Source: Nitrososphaerota archaeon
GTDB taxonomy: Archaea > Thermoproteota > Nitrososphaeria > Nitrososphaerales > Gagatemarchaeaceae
Length of the DNA: 64,000 bases
Direction of reading: 5' to 3'
Assembly: GCA_029785615.1 (NCBI GenBank)
Contig: JAFLZH010000005.1
Coordinates: 1 to 64,000 of the forward strand
The position numbers and the translations under genes are program-made. Below the pieces are notes generated by a model, which saw nothing but the letters and a program-made list of their open reading frames with translations, searched no databases and was not told where the DNA came from. Below are positions 9,651 through 19,671 of the stretch, piece after piece; the first letter of the stretch is position 1, and every line of letters begins with the position of its first letter.

Positions 9651-10170
9651 CCTTCAGGTCCTTACGGATAAGCGCTCTCACGCGTTCCACTCCGCCGAAC
9701 TTCTCCACTAAACTGGCCACCTGGACAGGCACCAGCGCTTTCCAGTCCTTGCGTTCAAGGATTCTGTCCCTCACATTGGTGGCCGAGTAGCTCTCTCTGT
9801 CGAGGTACGGCACTGCCTTCACTTGGATGCCTTCTTCTCTGAAGAGCAGGTATGTCAGCGTGTCGTTCGTGAATACCATGTCGAACTTCGGGACCATGGA
9901 TCCCACCGTGGACACCCATAGCGAGTGCGAGTCGGCGTCGGCGATGGGGATCGCCATCCACCTCGCAGGGTCCACTCCGTTTCCGTCCAGAGCGGCCTTG
10001 ATCATCGCAATTCTCTCGCCCGCTGTGAAGGGGTTGCCCCTTTCATGGCTCTTCTGCGCTGAGCCCACCACCACGTAGAGGTAATCCACTTCGCGCAGGG
10101 CGTACTTCACAGCTTCAAGATGACCAAGATGGAACGGCTGGAACCGGCCGACCAGGAGACCGACCCGCAT
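9634..10170 (-). CDS. Nicotinamide-nucleotide adenylyltransferase
   Basis: MRVGLLVGRFQPFHLGHLEAVKYAL...VVVGSAQKSHERGNPFTAGERIAMI. Confidence 0.93.
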   Translation of the reverse strand: MRVGLLVGRFQPFHLGHLEAVKYALREVDYLYVVVGSAQKSHERGNPFTAGERIAMIKAALDGNGVDPARWMAIPIADADSHSLWVSTVGSMVPKFDMVFTNDTLTYLLFREEGIQVKAVPYLDRESYSATNVRDRILERKDWKALVPVQVASLVEKFGGVERVRALIRKDLKGGRHG

Positions 10171-10255
10171 CCGATTTCGTTCGGCCCGCCTCGTCTGGTC
10201 TATTTAAGAAGACTAGCGTCACAGCTTAACAGGCTCCTGCCTGAAGCGGCGCGCC

Positions 10256-11293
10256 ATGGACTTCGTCGAGGTGGACGGCTCACAGGGCGAAGGAGGAGGA
10301 CAGATTCTCCGCTCGGCGGTGGCGTTTTCTGCGATCAGACGGGTTCCCGTCCGCGTGGTCAAAATCAGGGCTGGGAGGGAGGTCCCAGGGCTCAAGAGGC
10401 AGCACCTGTCTGCGCTCAGGGTCCTCGCTGAGGTTTTCGGCGGGGAGCTGGGCGGGGCGACCGAAGGCTCCCAAGAGGTGACGTTCGCCCCTGGGGTCCC
10501 GAGGCGCGACACCGTGTCGGCCGACATGGGGACGGCTGCCAGCATAACCTTGGTCCTCCAGGCCGTAGTCCCTGCGGTTGCCCTGAGCGGGTCTCGCCTG
10601 AGGCTGCAACTGGTGGGAGGGACAGACGTCCCCTGGAGCCCGACCTTTGACTACTTCGGCGAAGTCGCGAAAGTGGGGTACAGGGCGCTCGGCCTTGAGT
10701 TTGAAGCCAACGCGTCCCGGCGCGGCTACTACCCAAGGGGCGGTGGAATCGTCACGGCGTCCATCGAGCCTTGCGGGGGTGTCTCCGCCTTGGACCTGAC
10801 TTCCAGGGCTACGATGAAGTCTGTCAGGGTCATGAGCCGCTGCGGCAGCCTTCCGAAGGCAGTCGCCCAGCGCCAGGCGGACTCGGCGGTCGAAACCCTG
10901 CGAAGGGCGGGCATAGATGCGCAGTCTGAGGTGAGCACGGCTGAGTCTGATTCACCCGGCACCTCTGTGCTGGTCGCGCACGTCGACGGTGGCGTGTTTC
11001 TCGGCTCGGACGCCGTCGGAGCAAAGGGAAAGCCGGCCGAGGAGGTGGGGAGGGAAGCCGCTGAGAGGTTCCTGGCAGCCAAACAATCGGGCGGGTGCAT
11101 GGATGCGAACTTGGCGGATATGTTGCTCCCCCTCCTCTCGCTGGCGAAGCGCGAGTCGCGGGTGAAGATACCCGCAATGACCTCGCACCTCGAGTCGGGC
11201 CTCAGGTTAGCGAGGCTTTTCACCGGGTGCCGCTGGACGGCGGTGCCTTCGGGGGATGGAGTCCTCGCCACTGTGACTCCCGTCGAGGGTTGA
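10256..11293 (+). CDS. rtcA: RNA 3'-terminal phosphate cyclase
   Basis: MDFVEVDGSQGEGGGQILRSAVAFSAIRRVPVRV...GGTDVPWSPTFDYF...RRGYYPRGGG. Confidence 0.95.
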   Translation: MDFVEVDGSQGEGGGQILRSAVAFSAIRRVPVRVVKIRAGREVPGLKRQHLSALRVLAEVFGGELGGATEGSQEVTFAPGVPRRDTVSADMGTAASITLVLQAVVPAVALSGSRLRLQLVGGTDVPWSPTFDYFGEVAKVGYRALGLEFEANASRRGYYPRGGGIVTASIEPCGGVSALDLTSRATMKSVRVMSRCGSLPKAVAQRQADSAVETLRRAGIDAQSEVSTAESDSPGTSVLVAHVDGGVFLGSDAVGAKGKPAEEVGREAAERFLAAKQSGGCMDANLADMLLPLLSLAKRESRVKIPAMTSHLESGLRLARLFTGCRWTAVPSGDGVLATVTPVEG

Positions 11294-11353
11294 CGTCGCG
11301 CCGAAAGGCACAATGTCTAAAAGGACGGGCACAGGCGCCCCGCCAGATTTCCG

Positions 11354-11953
11354 ATGTCCTACGAGCAGTTCATGCCAGGGGCGACAGCCGTCGGCATCGC
11401 CTACAAGGACGGAGTCATCATGGGCGCGGAGCGGCGGATAACCCTCGGGAACTTCGTGAGAAGCAAATCTGGCAAGAAAGTCTTCAAGGTCACCGACAGC
11501 GTCGGCGCGGTCTGCGCCGGAATGGTGGCTGACATGCAAAACTTGGTGAAGGAGGTCTCTGTTTACTCTAAGCTGAAGGAGCTCGAATCAAGGAGGTCCA
11601 TGAGGCCCAACTCTGTCGCGAAGCTCATGTCGACCCTCATGTTCCAGAACAGGTACGCCCCTCTGCTGACGCAGGTCATTCTGGGAGGCATCGGTGACAA
11701 GCCAGTGGTCTTTGTCCTAGACCCGTTGGGCAGCGTGATTTCAGACCAGTACGCCACCGTCGGGACAGGCGAGGAGACTGCCATCGGGGTGATTGAAGCG
11801 GGGTACGACCCCAACATGACCCAGAAAGAGGCGCGCGACCTCGCTGTTTTGGCTATTAAGGCGGCAGTGGCCAGGGACGCCATGAGCGGCAATGGGATTG
11901 ACATCCTGACAGTCGACAAGACTGGCATCAAGGAAGAAGGCATAGACCTGTAG
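11354..11953 (+). CDS. Proteasome beta subunit (second paralogue)
   Basis: GATAVGIAYKDGVIMGAERRITLGNFVRSKSGKKVFKVTD...VGTGEETAIGVIE; lacks the TTT motif of the 4606 gene (GAT instead). Confidence 0.9.
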   Translation: MSYEQFMPGATAVGIAYKDGVIMGAERRITLGNFVRSKSGKKVFKVTDSVGAVCAGMVADMQNLVKEVSVYSKLKELESRRSMRPNSVAKLMSTLMFQNRYAPLLTQVILGGIGDKPVVFVLDPLGSVISDQYATVGTGEETAIGVIEAGYDPNMTQKEARDLAVLAIKAAVARDAMSGNGIDILTVDKTGIKEEGIDL

Positions 11954-11965
11954 GGGCGGTTCTCT

Positions 11966-12619
11966 TTGTGGACATACGAAGGCGTCAGGGTTCATTGGCT
12001 AGGGCATGACGGCTTTGTCCTGTCGGGGTCGAAGACCGTGATACTCGACCCCTTCAAGGCGAAGGGCGACTACAGGGCCGACGTGCTCCTGATCACCCAC
12101 GAGCACTTCGACCATCTGAGCGATGAAGACATCAGAAAGTTCGTCACTGCGGCCGCTACCATTGTCGCCCCCAAGATGTGCGAGGAACCCCTGAAGGCGT
12201 ACAAGCAAGAGAAACTATTCGTGAACCCAGGATCGACTGTCGTAGCAAAGGGCGTGAAGATAGAAGCCATCCCGGCGTACAACCTCAACAAGTTCAGGGA
12301 ACCAGGGAAGGTGTTCCATCCTAAGGAGGACGGCCGTGTGGGGTACATTGTCACAATCGATGGGGTGAGGTTCTACCACGCAGGAGACAGTGACGCCACC
12401 CCAGAGTTGAAGTCGGTGGACGTCGACGTAGCGTTCCTACCTGTCTCTGGCACCTATGTCATGACCGCAGAAGAGGCGGCCGGGGCCGCGAAGGGAATGA
12501 AGGCGAAGGTCGTCGTCCCGATGCACTTCCAGTCTATCGTGGGGACAAAGGCAGATGCCGAGAGATTCAAGCAACTAGTCGGGGCCTCGAAGGCCGTAGA
12601 AATACTCGAACAGGAATAG
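11966..12619 (+). CDS. MBL-fold metal-dependent hydrolase (UlaG-like)
   Basis: GHDGFVLSG...LLITHEHFDHLSDEDI...FYHAGDSDATPELK...VVPMHFQSIVG. Confidence 0.9.
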   Translation: MWTYEGVRVHWLGHDGFVLSGSKTVILDPFKAKGDYRADVLLITHEHFDHLSDEDIRKFVTAAATIVAPKMCEEPLKAYKQEKLFVNPGSTVVAKGVKIEAIPAYNLNKFREPGKVFHPKEDGRVGYIVTIDGVRFYHAGDSDATPELKSVDVDVAFLPVSGTYVMTAEEAAGAAKGMKAKVVVPMHFQSIVGTKADAERFKQLVGASKAVEILEQE

Positions 12620-12620
12620 G

Positions 12621-12767
12621 TTACTCAGGGACGCTATCTGAGTGGATTTTCCCATTCTCTAGCTTCACGAAGAGGTACCTGTTGTCTGCGAAGACGAGGG
12701 TCAATTCGTTCTCCTTCTCCTCCACGGTCAGCAGGGCCTTCCCTACGATGCCGTCGAACTTTGCCAT
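12621..12767 (-). CDS. Hypothetical small protein (48 aa)
   Basis: MAKFDGIVGKALLTVEEKENELTLVFADNRYLFVKLENGKIHSDSVPE*, read by hand; below the ORF-track cutoff. Confidence 0.5.
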   Translation of the reverse strand: MAKFDGIVGKALLTVEEKENELTLVFADNRYLFVKLENGKIHSDSVPE

Positions 12768-12816
12768 TGATGGGTCGGGAGGCTCAGCGGGTTCGTATTT
12801 CTGTCTTGCCGGTTCG

Positions 12817-13011
12817 TCACTCCGAGTACTTGGCCAGATCTTCCGCCCCCTGAGGGGGCTTCCCCACCGAGGTGCCAGTCGACTGCCTGATCATCTCTCG
12901 TATCACCTGGTCGACGCTTGCGCTCCTCCTCTTAGCCTTCAGCTGCATCAGCGCCCGGTGGGTGTCGTCATGGACCTTGACGCTCCTGCCCATCTGACTC
13001 ATCGCCAGCAT
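12817..13011 (-). CDS. Small RHH/antitoxin-like protein
   Basis: RSVKVHDDTHRALMQLKAKRRSASVDQVIREMI pattern. Confidence 0.6.
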   Translation of the reverse strand: MLAMSQMGRSVKVHDDTHRALMQLKAKRRSASVDQVIREMIRQSTGTSVGKPPQGAEDLAKYSE

Positions 13012-13019
13012 TGGCGCTA

Positions 13020-13817
13020 TTAATGTTGGGACGGATCCTCTCCTTGCTTCTCGGCAACGAGGTAGAAGCGCGAGGCGGTGACATCGAAGGATCCCACAGT
13101 CCGTATCTTCGAGTCAGCCTCCCTCAGGGGCCTCTCAAGTTTGGCGAGACTGGCCGCGTCGAACTCCAGAGGACCTACGGCCTTCAGATAATACGCCAGA
13201 GCTCCGATGTCAAGGAAGCTGGAGCGGACCTTCTCTTCGCCGCTCTCGGTCACACGCAGTCCAGCACCCCTGACCTGCCTCACGGCCTCGGCGAGGTCCC
13301 AACGCCCCCTCTCGTCTTCACGTTCGCCCAGAAGCAGGGCCAGCTCCTCGTCGTTGCCAGGACCAACCTGTTGCGTGACGAACGCCCCGCCTGGGCGGAG
13401 CACTCTCGCCGTCTCCTTGGCCACGAAGGCTTCGTGCCGACTGCTGACCAGGTCGATTGTCGCGTCTCTGAAGGGGAGCACCCCCCGCTGCATCCCTGTG
13501 GCAGCGTTATCGTCGCTAAAGGAGAAAACGACGTCCACGCCTCGGCGGTTCAGCCTCCTGAGCGCCACCTGAAGATTGGGCCGATACCCTTCGGTCGCCA
13601 CCGTTCGACGAGGTAGCGAAGCCATTGAGGACAAGAGCTCGCCGCCCCCTGTCCCAAGGTCAAGGTACGTTCCTGCCCCTGCCAGCCTCAACCCCAGCAG
13701 CCGCTCGTAGTTCCACGATGTCCTCCCTTCGACGTATCTTCCGTTGAGGAACTCGAAGTCCCACCCCTGGAACTGGCGGGTCCAGGCTTCAGCAACCAGC
13801 CGCTCGAATGTGTCCAA
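13020..13817 (-). CDS. Class I SAM-dependent methyltransferase
   Basis: YLDLGTGGGELLSS...EGYRPNLQVALRRLNRRGVDVVF...LPFRDATIDLVSSRHEAF...VLRPGGAFVTQQVG. Confidence 0.85.
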   Translation of the reverse strand: MDTFERLVAEAWTRQFQGWDFEFLNGRYVEGRTSWNYERLLGLRLAGAGTYLDLGTGGGELLSSMASLPRRTVATEGYRPNLQVALRRLNRRGVDVVFSFSDDNAATGMQRGVLPFRDATIDLVSSRHEAFVAKETARVLRPGGAFVTQQVGPGNDEELALLLGEREDERGRWDLAEAVRQVRGAGLRVTESGEEKVRSSFLDIGALAYYLKAVGPLEFDAASLAKLERPLREADSKIRTVGSFDVTASRFYLVAEKQGEDPSQH

Positions 13818-13983
13818 AAGCGCTCGGTCCTCGATTGTTTTTGACTCAGTATCGTCGCGAGATCATCATCTGTCCGGGAGCTTACTCCGGACTATGACTG
13901 GGACGGCGTTCACCTCATCGTCGGGAGTGTCAAGACAGGGCAGGAATTTAGCCTTTATTTGCGCAGCCCGGGCCGGGAGAACG

Positions 13984-15126
13984 TTGGGCTTCCTGGATGG
14001 CGTGAGGGTGGTCGACGCCACGCGGCTCCTCCCCGGAGGGTTCTGCACCATGATACTCTCTGACATGGGGGCAGAAGTGATCAAGGTGGAGCAGCCCGGC
14101 TTGGGGGACTACATGCGGGTCACCCCTCCTACCAAAGGCGGCAGGAGCCCCGTACACGCGACTGTCAACAGGAACAAGAAGAGCATCGGTATAGACCTGA
14201 AGTCTGCCGAAGGGAAAGCCGCGATGCAGCGTCTTCTCCGCACCGCCGACGTGTTCGTGGAGGGTTTTCGGCCTGGTGCCATGTCCAGGCTCGGGCTATC
14301 CTTCGCCCAGGTGAAGAAAGTGAACCCGAAGATTGTCTACTGCTCGATATCGGCCTACGGCCAAGAGAGCACGCTCAGCTCTATGCCTGGGCATGACATC
14401 AACTTCCAGTCTGTGACTGGGACGCTCGCATACTCCGCCAAGTCCGAGGTCCCGTTCCTCCAGCTGGGTGACATTGCCTCTGGGATGTACGCGGCCCTGG
14501 GGATCCTGGGGGCGCTCTCCGGTCGCAGGAGGCCTGTCTTCATAGACGTTCCAATAGTCGGCTCCCTGATGTCCTGGATGGTCCTCCCCGCTTCCGCCTA
14601 CCTGGCGACAGGCAAGGCCCCCAAGGAGGGGGACAGCCTCATCTTCGGCTCAACGCCCTACTACAACGTGTATCGGACCTCCGACGGCAAGTACGTCGCT
14701 GTCGCTGCCATCGAACCTGTCTTCTGGCGGAACCTGGTGGGTGCGCTCGGCCTCCCTGAGCTCGAGCCGCTGCGATTCGGGACTGTCGAGGAGAGGGCGC
14801 GCGTCACCTCAGAGTTGGAGCGCACCTTCGTGACGAGGACGAGGGACGAGTGGGCGAAGGCGCTCATGGACAAGGACACCTGTGCGACGCCTGTCCTGAC
14901 CGTAGAGGAGGCGCTTGCCAGCGACTGGGCCAAACGCCTCGGGATGCTGGTGGGAATCGGGCGCGAAGAGGTTCTCAACAGTCCGATCAGGACAATCCCA
15001 GCCATGAGGAAAAGGCCTTACACCGCAGCCCCCCGCCTGGGAAAAGACACAGCTTCCGTCATGAAAGCCCTAGGCTACTCCCGTGCAGACACGCAGAGAC
15101 TGAAGTCGAAGGGCGTAATCCAGTAG
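13984..15126 (+). CDS. CaiB/BaiF-family CoA transferase (likely TTG start)
   Basis: LDGVRVVDATRLLPGGFCTMILSDMGAEVIKVEQPGLGDYMR...RNKKSIGIDLKSAEGK...DVFVEGFRPGAMSRLGL. Confidence 0.92.
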   Translation: MGFLDGVRVVDATRLLPGGFCTMILSDMGAEVIKVEQPGLGDYMRVTPPTKGGRSPVHATVNRNKKSIGIDLKSAEGKAAMQRLLRTADVFVEGFRPGAMSRLGLSFAQVKKVNPKIVYCSISAYGQESTLSSMPGHDINFQSVTGTLAYSAKSEVPFLQLGDIASGMYAALGILGALSGRRRPVFIDVPIVGSLMSWMVLPASAYLATGKAPKEGDSLIFGSTPYYNVYRTSDGKYVAVAAIEPVFWRNLVGALGLPELEPLRFGTVEERARVTSELERTFVTRTRDEWAKALMDKDTCATPVLTVEEALASDWAKRLGMLVGIGREEVLNSPIRTIPAMRKRPYTAAPRLGKDTASVMKALGYSRADTQRLKSKGVIQ

Positions 15127-15129
15127 TGT

Positions 15130-16323
15130 CTATGCCCTCTGCATCAGCACGGCGAACCCCTGCCCGCCTCCCACGCAGAGTGTGGCCATGCCGTACTCCT
15201 TCCCGCCCCGGTGGAGTTCCCTCGCGAGCGTACCAACGAGCCTAGCCCCAGACGCGCCGAGCGGGTGTCCGATGGCTATCGCCCCTCCGTGGACGTTGAC
15301 CTTCGTCGGGTCGAGCCGCAGCTCCCGGATTGCATAGAGCACCACGACGGCGAACGCCTCGTTGATCTCCCACACGTCCACCTGATCTGCGCTGAGCCCA
15401 GCCTTCGCAAGCGCCTTCTGGGACGCAGGCACGGGGCCCTTCCCCATGACGCTCGGCTCGACCCCGGCCCAGCCCATGGACACGATCTTGGCCAGAGGTC
15501 GGACTCCGTACTCCTCGAGCTTCTCCTTCGATGCGAGGGCCAACATGGACGCCCCAGCATTAAGAGGAGAAGAGTTCCCGGCCGTGATGAGTCCACCTGA
15601 CTTGAATGATGGCTGGAGGGCAGCCATTTGCTCCAGGGTAGTGCTCCTCCTTATGCTCTGGTCTGCCTCGATGACCCGCTCTTCCCCTTCGAACTCTACC
15701 TTCATCGGCAGCAGCTCGCCCCCGAACCATCCCTCGTCCACTGCCCTCGCCGCCTTCACATGCGAATCCACGGAGAACCTGTCCATCTCCTCCCTGGTGA
15801 ACCCCTCCATCTCGGCGAGCTTCTCAGCAGTGAGCCCCATCGAGTAGCCTGTGTTCATCTGATACTTCATGTACTCCGGCCTCGTGAGAAGCCGCGTGTT
15901 CGGCGCCAGAGCGGGGTTGTTCGACATCGGGACGTGAGTGAGGTGCTCCATCCCTCCGGCGAGGACGACCTCAGAGTTCCCGGTCATGATTTCCATGGCC
16001 CCTTCCGCCGCAGCGTTCATTGACGACGCGCACGCCCTATCCATACCCATGGCCGGGACCGACACCGGGAGGCCGGCGAGGAGGACCGGGTGCCTCCCGC
16101 CGTAGAGCCAGTTCTCCCCCGTCTGGAAGGCGCAACCTGTGACCACGTCTCCGACCTCTTCAGGCTTGAAGGTCGTCCTCTCTAGGACCCTGCGTATGAG
16201 GAGACTCAGGGCCTGATCCATCCTGACCGAGTTATACACGTCCTTCTCAGGCTGAGAAGGTCTCGACCTAGAGAAAGGGACTCTCAGGTAGTCCGCTACA
16301 TACGCATCTTTGAGCTCTACCAC
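15130..16323 (-). CDS. Acetyl-CoA acetyltransferase/thiolase
   Basis: MGMDRACASSMNAAAEGAMEI...EINEAFAVVVL...NVHGGAIAIGHPLGASGAR...CVGGGQGFAVL. Confidence 0.95.
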   Translation of the reverse strand: MVELKDAYVADYLRVPFSRSRPSQPEKDVYNSVRMDQALSLLIRRVLERTTFKPEEVGDVVTGCAFQTGENWLYGGRHPVLLAGLPVSVPAMGMDRACASSMNAAAEGAMEIMTGNSEVVLAGGMEHLTHVPMSNNPALAPNTRLLTRPEYMKYQMNTGYSMGLTAEKLAEMEGFTREEMDRFSVDSHVKAARAVDEGWFGGELLPMKVEFEGEERVIEADQSIRRSTTLEQMAALQPSFKSGGLITAGNSSPLNAGASMLALASKEKLEEYGVRPLAKIVSMGWAGVEPSVMGKGPVPASQKALAKAGLSADQVDVWEINEAFAVVVLYAIRELRLDPTKVNVHGGAIAIGHPLGASGARLVGTLARELHRGGKEYGMATLCVGGGQGFAVLMQRA

Positions 16324-16329
16324 GCGACC

Positions 16330-18324
16330 TTACTTCCCTTTGAATTCCGGCTTCCTCTTGCCAAGGAACGCTGATATCCCTTCCTTCAGGTCCTCCGTCC
16401 CAAACAGGACGCCCGCAGCCATCTCCTCCATCTCTAGCCCAACGTCAGTAGGGACCTCGGACCCCTTGTTGAGCAGCTTCTTCGCCAGCATGACGGCTAC
16501 TGGCGCCTCCGAAGACGCTAGCTCCCGCGCGTACTTGACTGCTTGTTCGTCAGGTTCCACCGCCTGGATGACCCGGTTCACCAGACCCATCTCGTATGCT
16601 CGCTTGCCCGTGACGCTCTCGCAGGCGAGTATCATGGACGAAGCCCGCGATAGACCGACCAGCCTGCTAAGCCTCTGGGTCCCTGACCACGCAGGCACCA
16701 GGCCACGCGCGAGCTCTGGGAACTTCAGTTCCACGTCCTCGGTGGCGAGCCTGAGGTCGCAGGCCAGGGCTAGTTCGAGGCCTCCTCCGAGGGCATACCC
16801 CTTCAGGACCGCTATCGTGAGCTTGGGGATTTCGCTCAGGCGCCTCATGGTCCGCTCCCCCTTTCTGGCGAACTCCATCATCCCCGCCGCGTCCGAGACG
16901 AACTTCGTCATCTCGAAGCCAGCAGAGAAGACCGTTCCCTCCCCTGTCACCACAATGGCCCTGATTTCCCGGTCGTTCCACAAGTCGGTCAATACCCCGT
17001 TCAGGCCGTCGAGGACCTCGCCGTTGATCAGGTTCAGCCTTGGTCTGGCTATGACAACCTTGGCCACCCCTCCCTCGAGCCTTTCTAGGCGGATCGCCCC
17101 CCGCGTCGCCTCGGGTGCTGGGGCTCTAGCTTCGGTCGACGGACCAGCCTCGCCCGACATGGGATGAAGCCTCCCCTCTATGGCGTCGCGGAGCCTCCCT
17201 TCAGCTATCGAACGCGCCGGGGCGAACACGCCGCACTCATATTTGGCCGAGAGCTCTTCGAGCTTTGCCTTGACTTCAGCATTGCTCAAATCCTTGGCGA
17301 CAGAGATGGGCCCGAACGGCCTGTTCATCCCCAGGACGACCCCTCTTTCTATATCATCCGGCGTAGCCACCCCCTCTTCAAGCAGCTTCACAGACTCGTT
17401 GATCTCGAGGGCGAATATGTCCATGATCGAGACCTTGTCTGTAGGATCCGCTTTTGGAATCTCTGCCTTCCCGCTCGACCAGTCGTAGAACCCACGGCCG
17501 GTCTTCTTGCCTAGGCGGCCCTCCTTTACCATCTTAGCGAAGGTGGTCCCCTTGCCGTACTCCGGAGAGAGGGCCGATGCGAAGTACGCGAGGGAGTCCG
17601 CTCCCACGTCAACGCCGACGAAGTCAAGCAGCTCGTAGGGCCCCATCGGAAGGCCCTGTCCTCTGGCGAATCTGTCAACCTCCGAAGGGCTCGCGACCCC
17701 TCGGTCGAGGAGCAGGCAGAAGAAGAGGGTGTCAGCCGCATTGATCCTGTTGACTATGAATCCGGGCGAGTCCTTTTGCACCTTCACCGCCGTGCGCCCG
17801 AGCTTACCGCAGAGGTCGAAGACCTCCTGGGCAACGGCCGGGTCAGTCTTTGCCCCGGGAATCACCTCGACCAGCTTCATCAGCATGGGGGGGTTGAAGA
17901 AGTGCATCCCGACCACCCTGTGCGGCCTGTTGGCGGCTTCAGCCAGGTCCGATATCCTGATGTTCGAAGTGTTCGATGCAAAGATTGCTCCGGCGGGGGC
18001 AGACGCCGAGGCTTCCCTGATGACCCCCTTCTTCAGCTCGACCGACTCGGGGACAGCTTCCACCACCAGGTCCGCGGCCGATACCGCACCGCCAAGGTCG
18101 CCGGCGTACGCTATCTTCGATTTCGCCTCTGAGGACTGCTCCTTGGTCAGCTTCCCCTTCTCCACCAGCCTGTCCAGACTCGACGCTATCCTCGCCTGAG
18201 CCTTCTCCAACGCCTGTGGGAACTTGTCCACCAGCGTCACATGGAACCCATTGACCGCGAAGAGCTCTGCGATACCGTGACCCATGTCCCCTGCGCCGAC
18301 TACCGTCACCCGCTCGATGGCCAT
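16330..18324 (-). CDS. Bifunctional 3-hydroxyacyl-CoA dehydrogenase / enoyl-CoA hydratase
   Basis: N-terminal VTVVGAGDMGHGIAELFAVNG; HFFNPP; C-terminal crotonase-like AGFEMTKFV...LKGYALGGGLELALACDLRLATE. Confidence 0.95.
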   Translation of the reverse strand: MAIERVTVVGAGDMGHGIAELFAVNGFHVTLVDKFPQALEKAQARIASSLDRLVEKGKLTKEQSSEAKSKIAYAGDLGGAVSAADLVVEAVPESVELKKGVIREASASAPAGAIFASNTSNIRISDLAEAANRPHRVVGMHFFNPPMLMKLVEVIPGAKTDPAVAQEVFDLCGKLGRTAVKVQKDSPGFIVNRINAADTLFFCLLLDRGVASPSEVDRFARGQGLPMGPYELLDFVGVDVGADSLAYFASALSPEYGKGTTFAKMVKEGRLGKKTGRGFYDWSSGKAEIPKADPTDKVSIMDIFALEINESVKLLEEGVATPDDIERGVVLGMNRPFGPISVAKDLSNAEVKAKLEELSAKYECGVFAPARSIAEGRLRDAIEGRLHPMSGEAGPSTEARAPAPEATRGAIRLERLEGGVAKVVIARPRLNLINGEVLDGLNGVLTDLWNDREIRAIVVTGEGTVFSAGFEMTKFVSDAAGMMEFARKGERTMRRLSEIPKLTIAVLKGYALGGGLELALACDLRLATEDVELKFPELARGLVPAWSGTQRLSRLVGLSRASSMILACESVTGKRAYEMGLVNRVIQAVEPDEQAVKYARELASSEAPVAVMLAKKLLNKGSEVPTDVGLEMEEMAAGVLFGTEDLKEGISAFLGKRKPEFKGK

Positions 18325-18422
18325 ACTCCTAGAGGCGGCGCGGCCGACTTAAGGCTCTTTCCACTGGAAAGCGAGGTTACCAAAAGTAATCGCGTATATA
18401 CGACCAGAGGGGAGCCAATCCA

Positions 18423-19616
18423 ATGAGCACCATCTCGCCCAGTCCGTCAGACTATGTGATCACGGTTTCAGAGGAACAGGAGGCCTTCCGCCAAGCCGTC
18501 AGGGAGTTCGCCGAGAAGGAACTGGCGCCGGTAACACAGAGGATAGACAGGGAGAATCAGATGGACATGGGGCTGGTGAAGAAGGCAGCAGCCTTGGGCC
18601 TCTTCGGCGTCCCCTTCCCAGAAGAGTACGGCGGAGGAGGCGGGGACGACCTTTCCCTGGTCATCGCCACCGAAGAGATCGCCAGGTTTTCCGCAGCCTT
18701 CTCTGCCGTAGTCGGCGCCACCTACCTGGTCTCCACCCCAATCTTCTTGTTCGGGACCGAAGAGCAGAAGAGGAGATATCTCGTCCCGATCGCGAAAGGG
18801 GAGAAGATCGCCGCCCACGCTATGACAGAGCCTGGGACCGGCTCCGACGTGGCCGCCATCTCGACCAGCGCCAAGAAGGAGGGGGACAGGTACGTGATCA
18901 ACGGAAAGAAGATGTTCATTACCAACGGGGACAAGGCTGAGACGTTCCTGATATTCGCCAGGACCAGCCCCATGGAGGGGAGCAAGAGGCACCAAGGGAT
19001 CACCGCGTTCATCGCCGAGAAGGGGATGAAGGGGCTCAACGTCGGGCAGCGAACTGACGTCATCGGGCTCAGGGGGGACCAGCCGGTTGAGCTGGTGTTC
19101 GACGGCCTCGAGGTCCCAGAAGCCAACATTGTAGGCGAAGTCGGGAGGGGGGTGAGGATCGCACTGACCTGCTACGACCACGGGAGGGTCGGGGTCGCTG
19201 CCCAGGGTACGGGCCTTGCCCAGGGTGCGCTCGAAGCGGCGCTGCGGTATTCGACACAGAGGCAGACCTTCGGCAACTACCTCCTGAGCTACCAGCAGGT
19301 CCAGTTCAAGATAGCCGAGATGACAGCCGCAGTCCACACGGCCAGGCTCCTCACTTACTGGGCGGCCACCCTGACCAAGAAAGGGAAGGATTTCATCAAG
19401 GCGTCATCCATAGCTAAGATCACGGCCACCGAGGCTGCCGAGAAGAACGCCCACATGGCCATGTTGATCATGGGCGCCTACGGCGTCTCCACCGATAGCC
19501 AGGTTGAGAGGATGCTCCGAGACTCGCAGATCATCAAGACCTACGAGGGGACCAACGACATCCAGAGGCTCACCATAATGAAGGAAGTGGCCAAAGAGAT
19601 GGGCGTCCTGGGTTGA
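18423..19616 (+). CDS. Acyl-CoA dehydrogenase
   Basis: FGVPFPEEYGG...AHAMTEPGTGSDVAAI...KMFITNGDKAETFL...YEGTNDIQRLTI. Confidence 0.95.
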   Translation: MSTISPSPSDYVITVSEEQEAFRQAVREFAEKELAPVTQRIDRENQMDMGLVKKAAALGLFGVPFPEEYGGGGGDDLSLVIATEEIARFSAAFSAVVGATYLVSTPIFLFGTEEQKRRYLVPIAKGEKIAAHAMTEPGTGSDVAAISTSAKKEGDRYVINGKKMFITNGDKAETFLIFARTSPMEGSKRHQGITAFIAEKGMKGLNVGQRTDVIGLRGDQPVELVFDGLEVPEANIVGEVGRGVRIALTCYDHGRVGVAAQGTGLAQGALEAALRYSTQRQTFGNYLLSYQQVQFKIAEMTAAVHTARLLTYWAATLTKKGKDFIKASSIAKITATEAAEKNAHMAMLIMGAYGVSTDSQVERMLRDSQIIKTYEGTNDIQRLTIMKEVAKEMGVLG

Positions 19617-19671
19617 ACGCCCTTCCAGGGGAATCAAGAGCTGGGCCATCGACCTCCGGGGCGTCTGCACG

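Noticed and set aside
18468-19337. 289-aa minus-strand ORF
   Set aside because: Antisense shadow of the acyl-CoA dehydrogenase.
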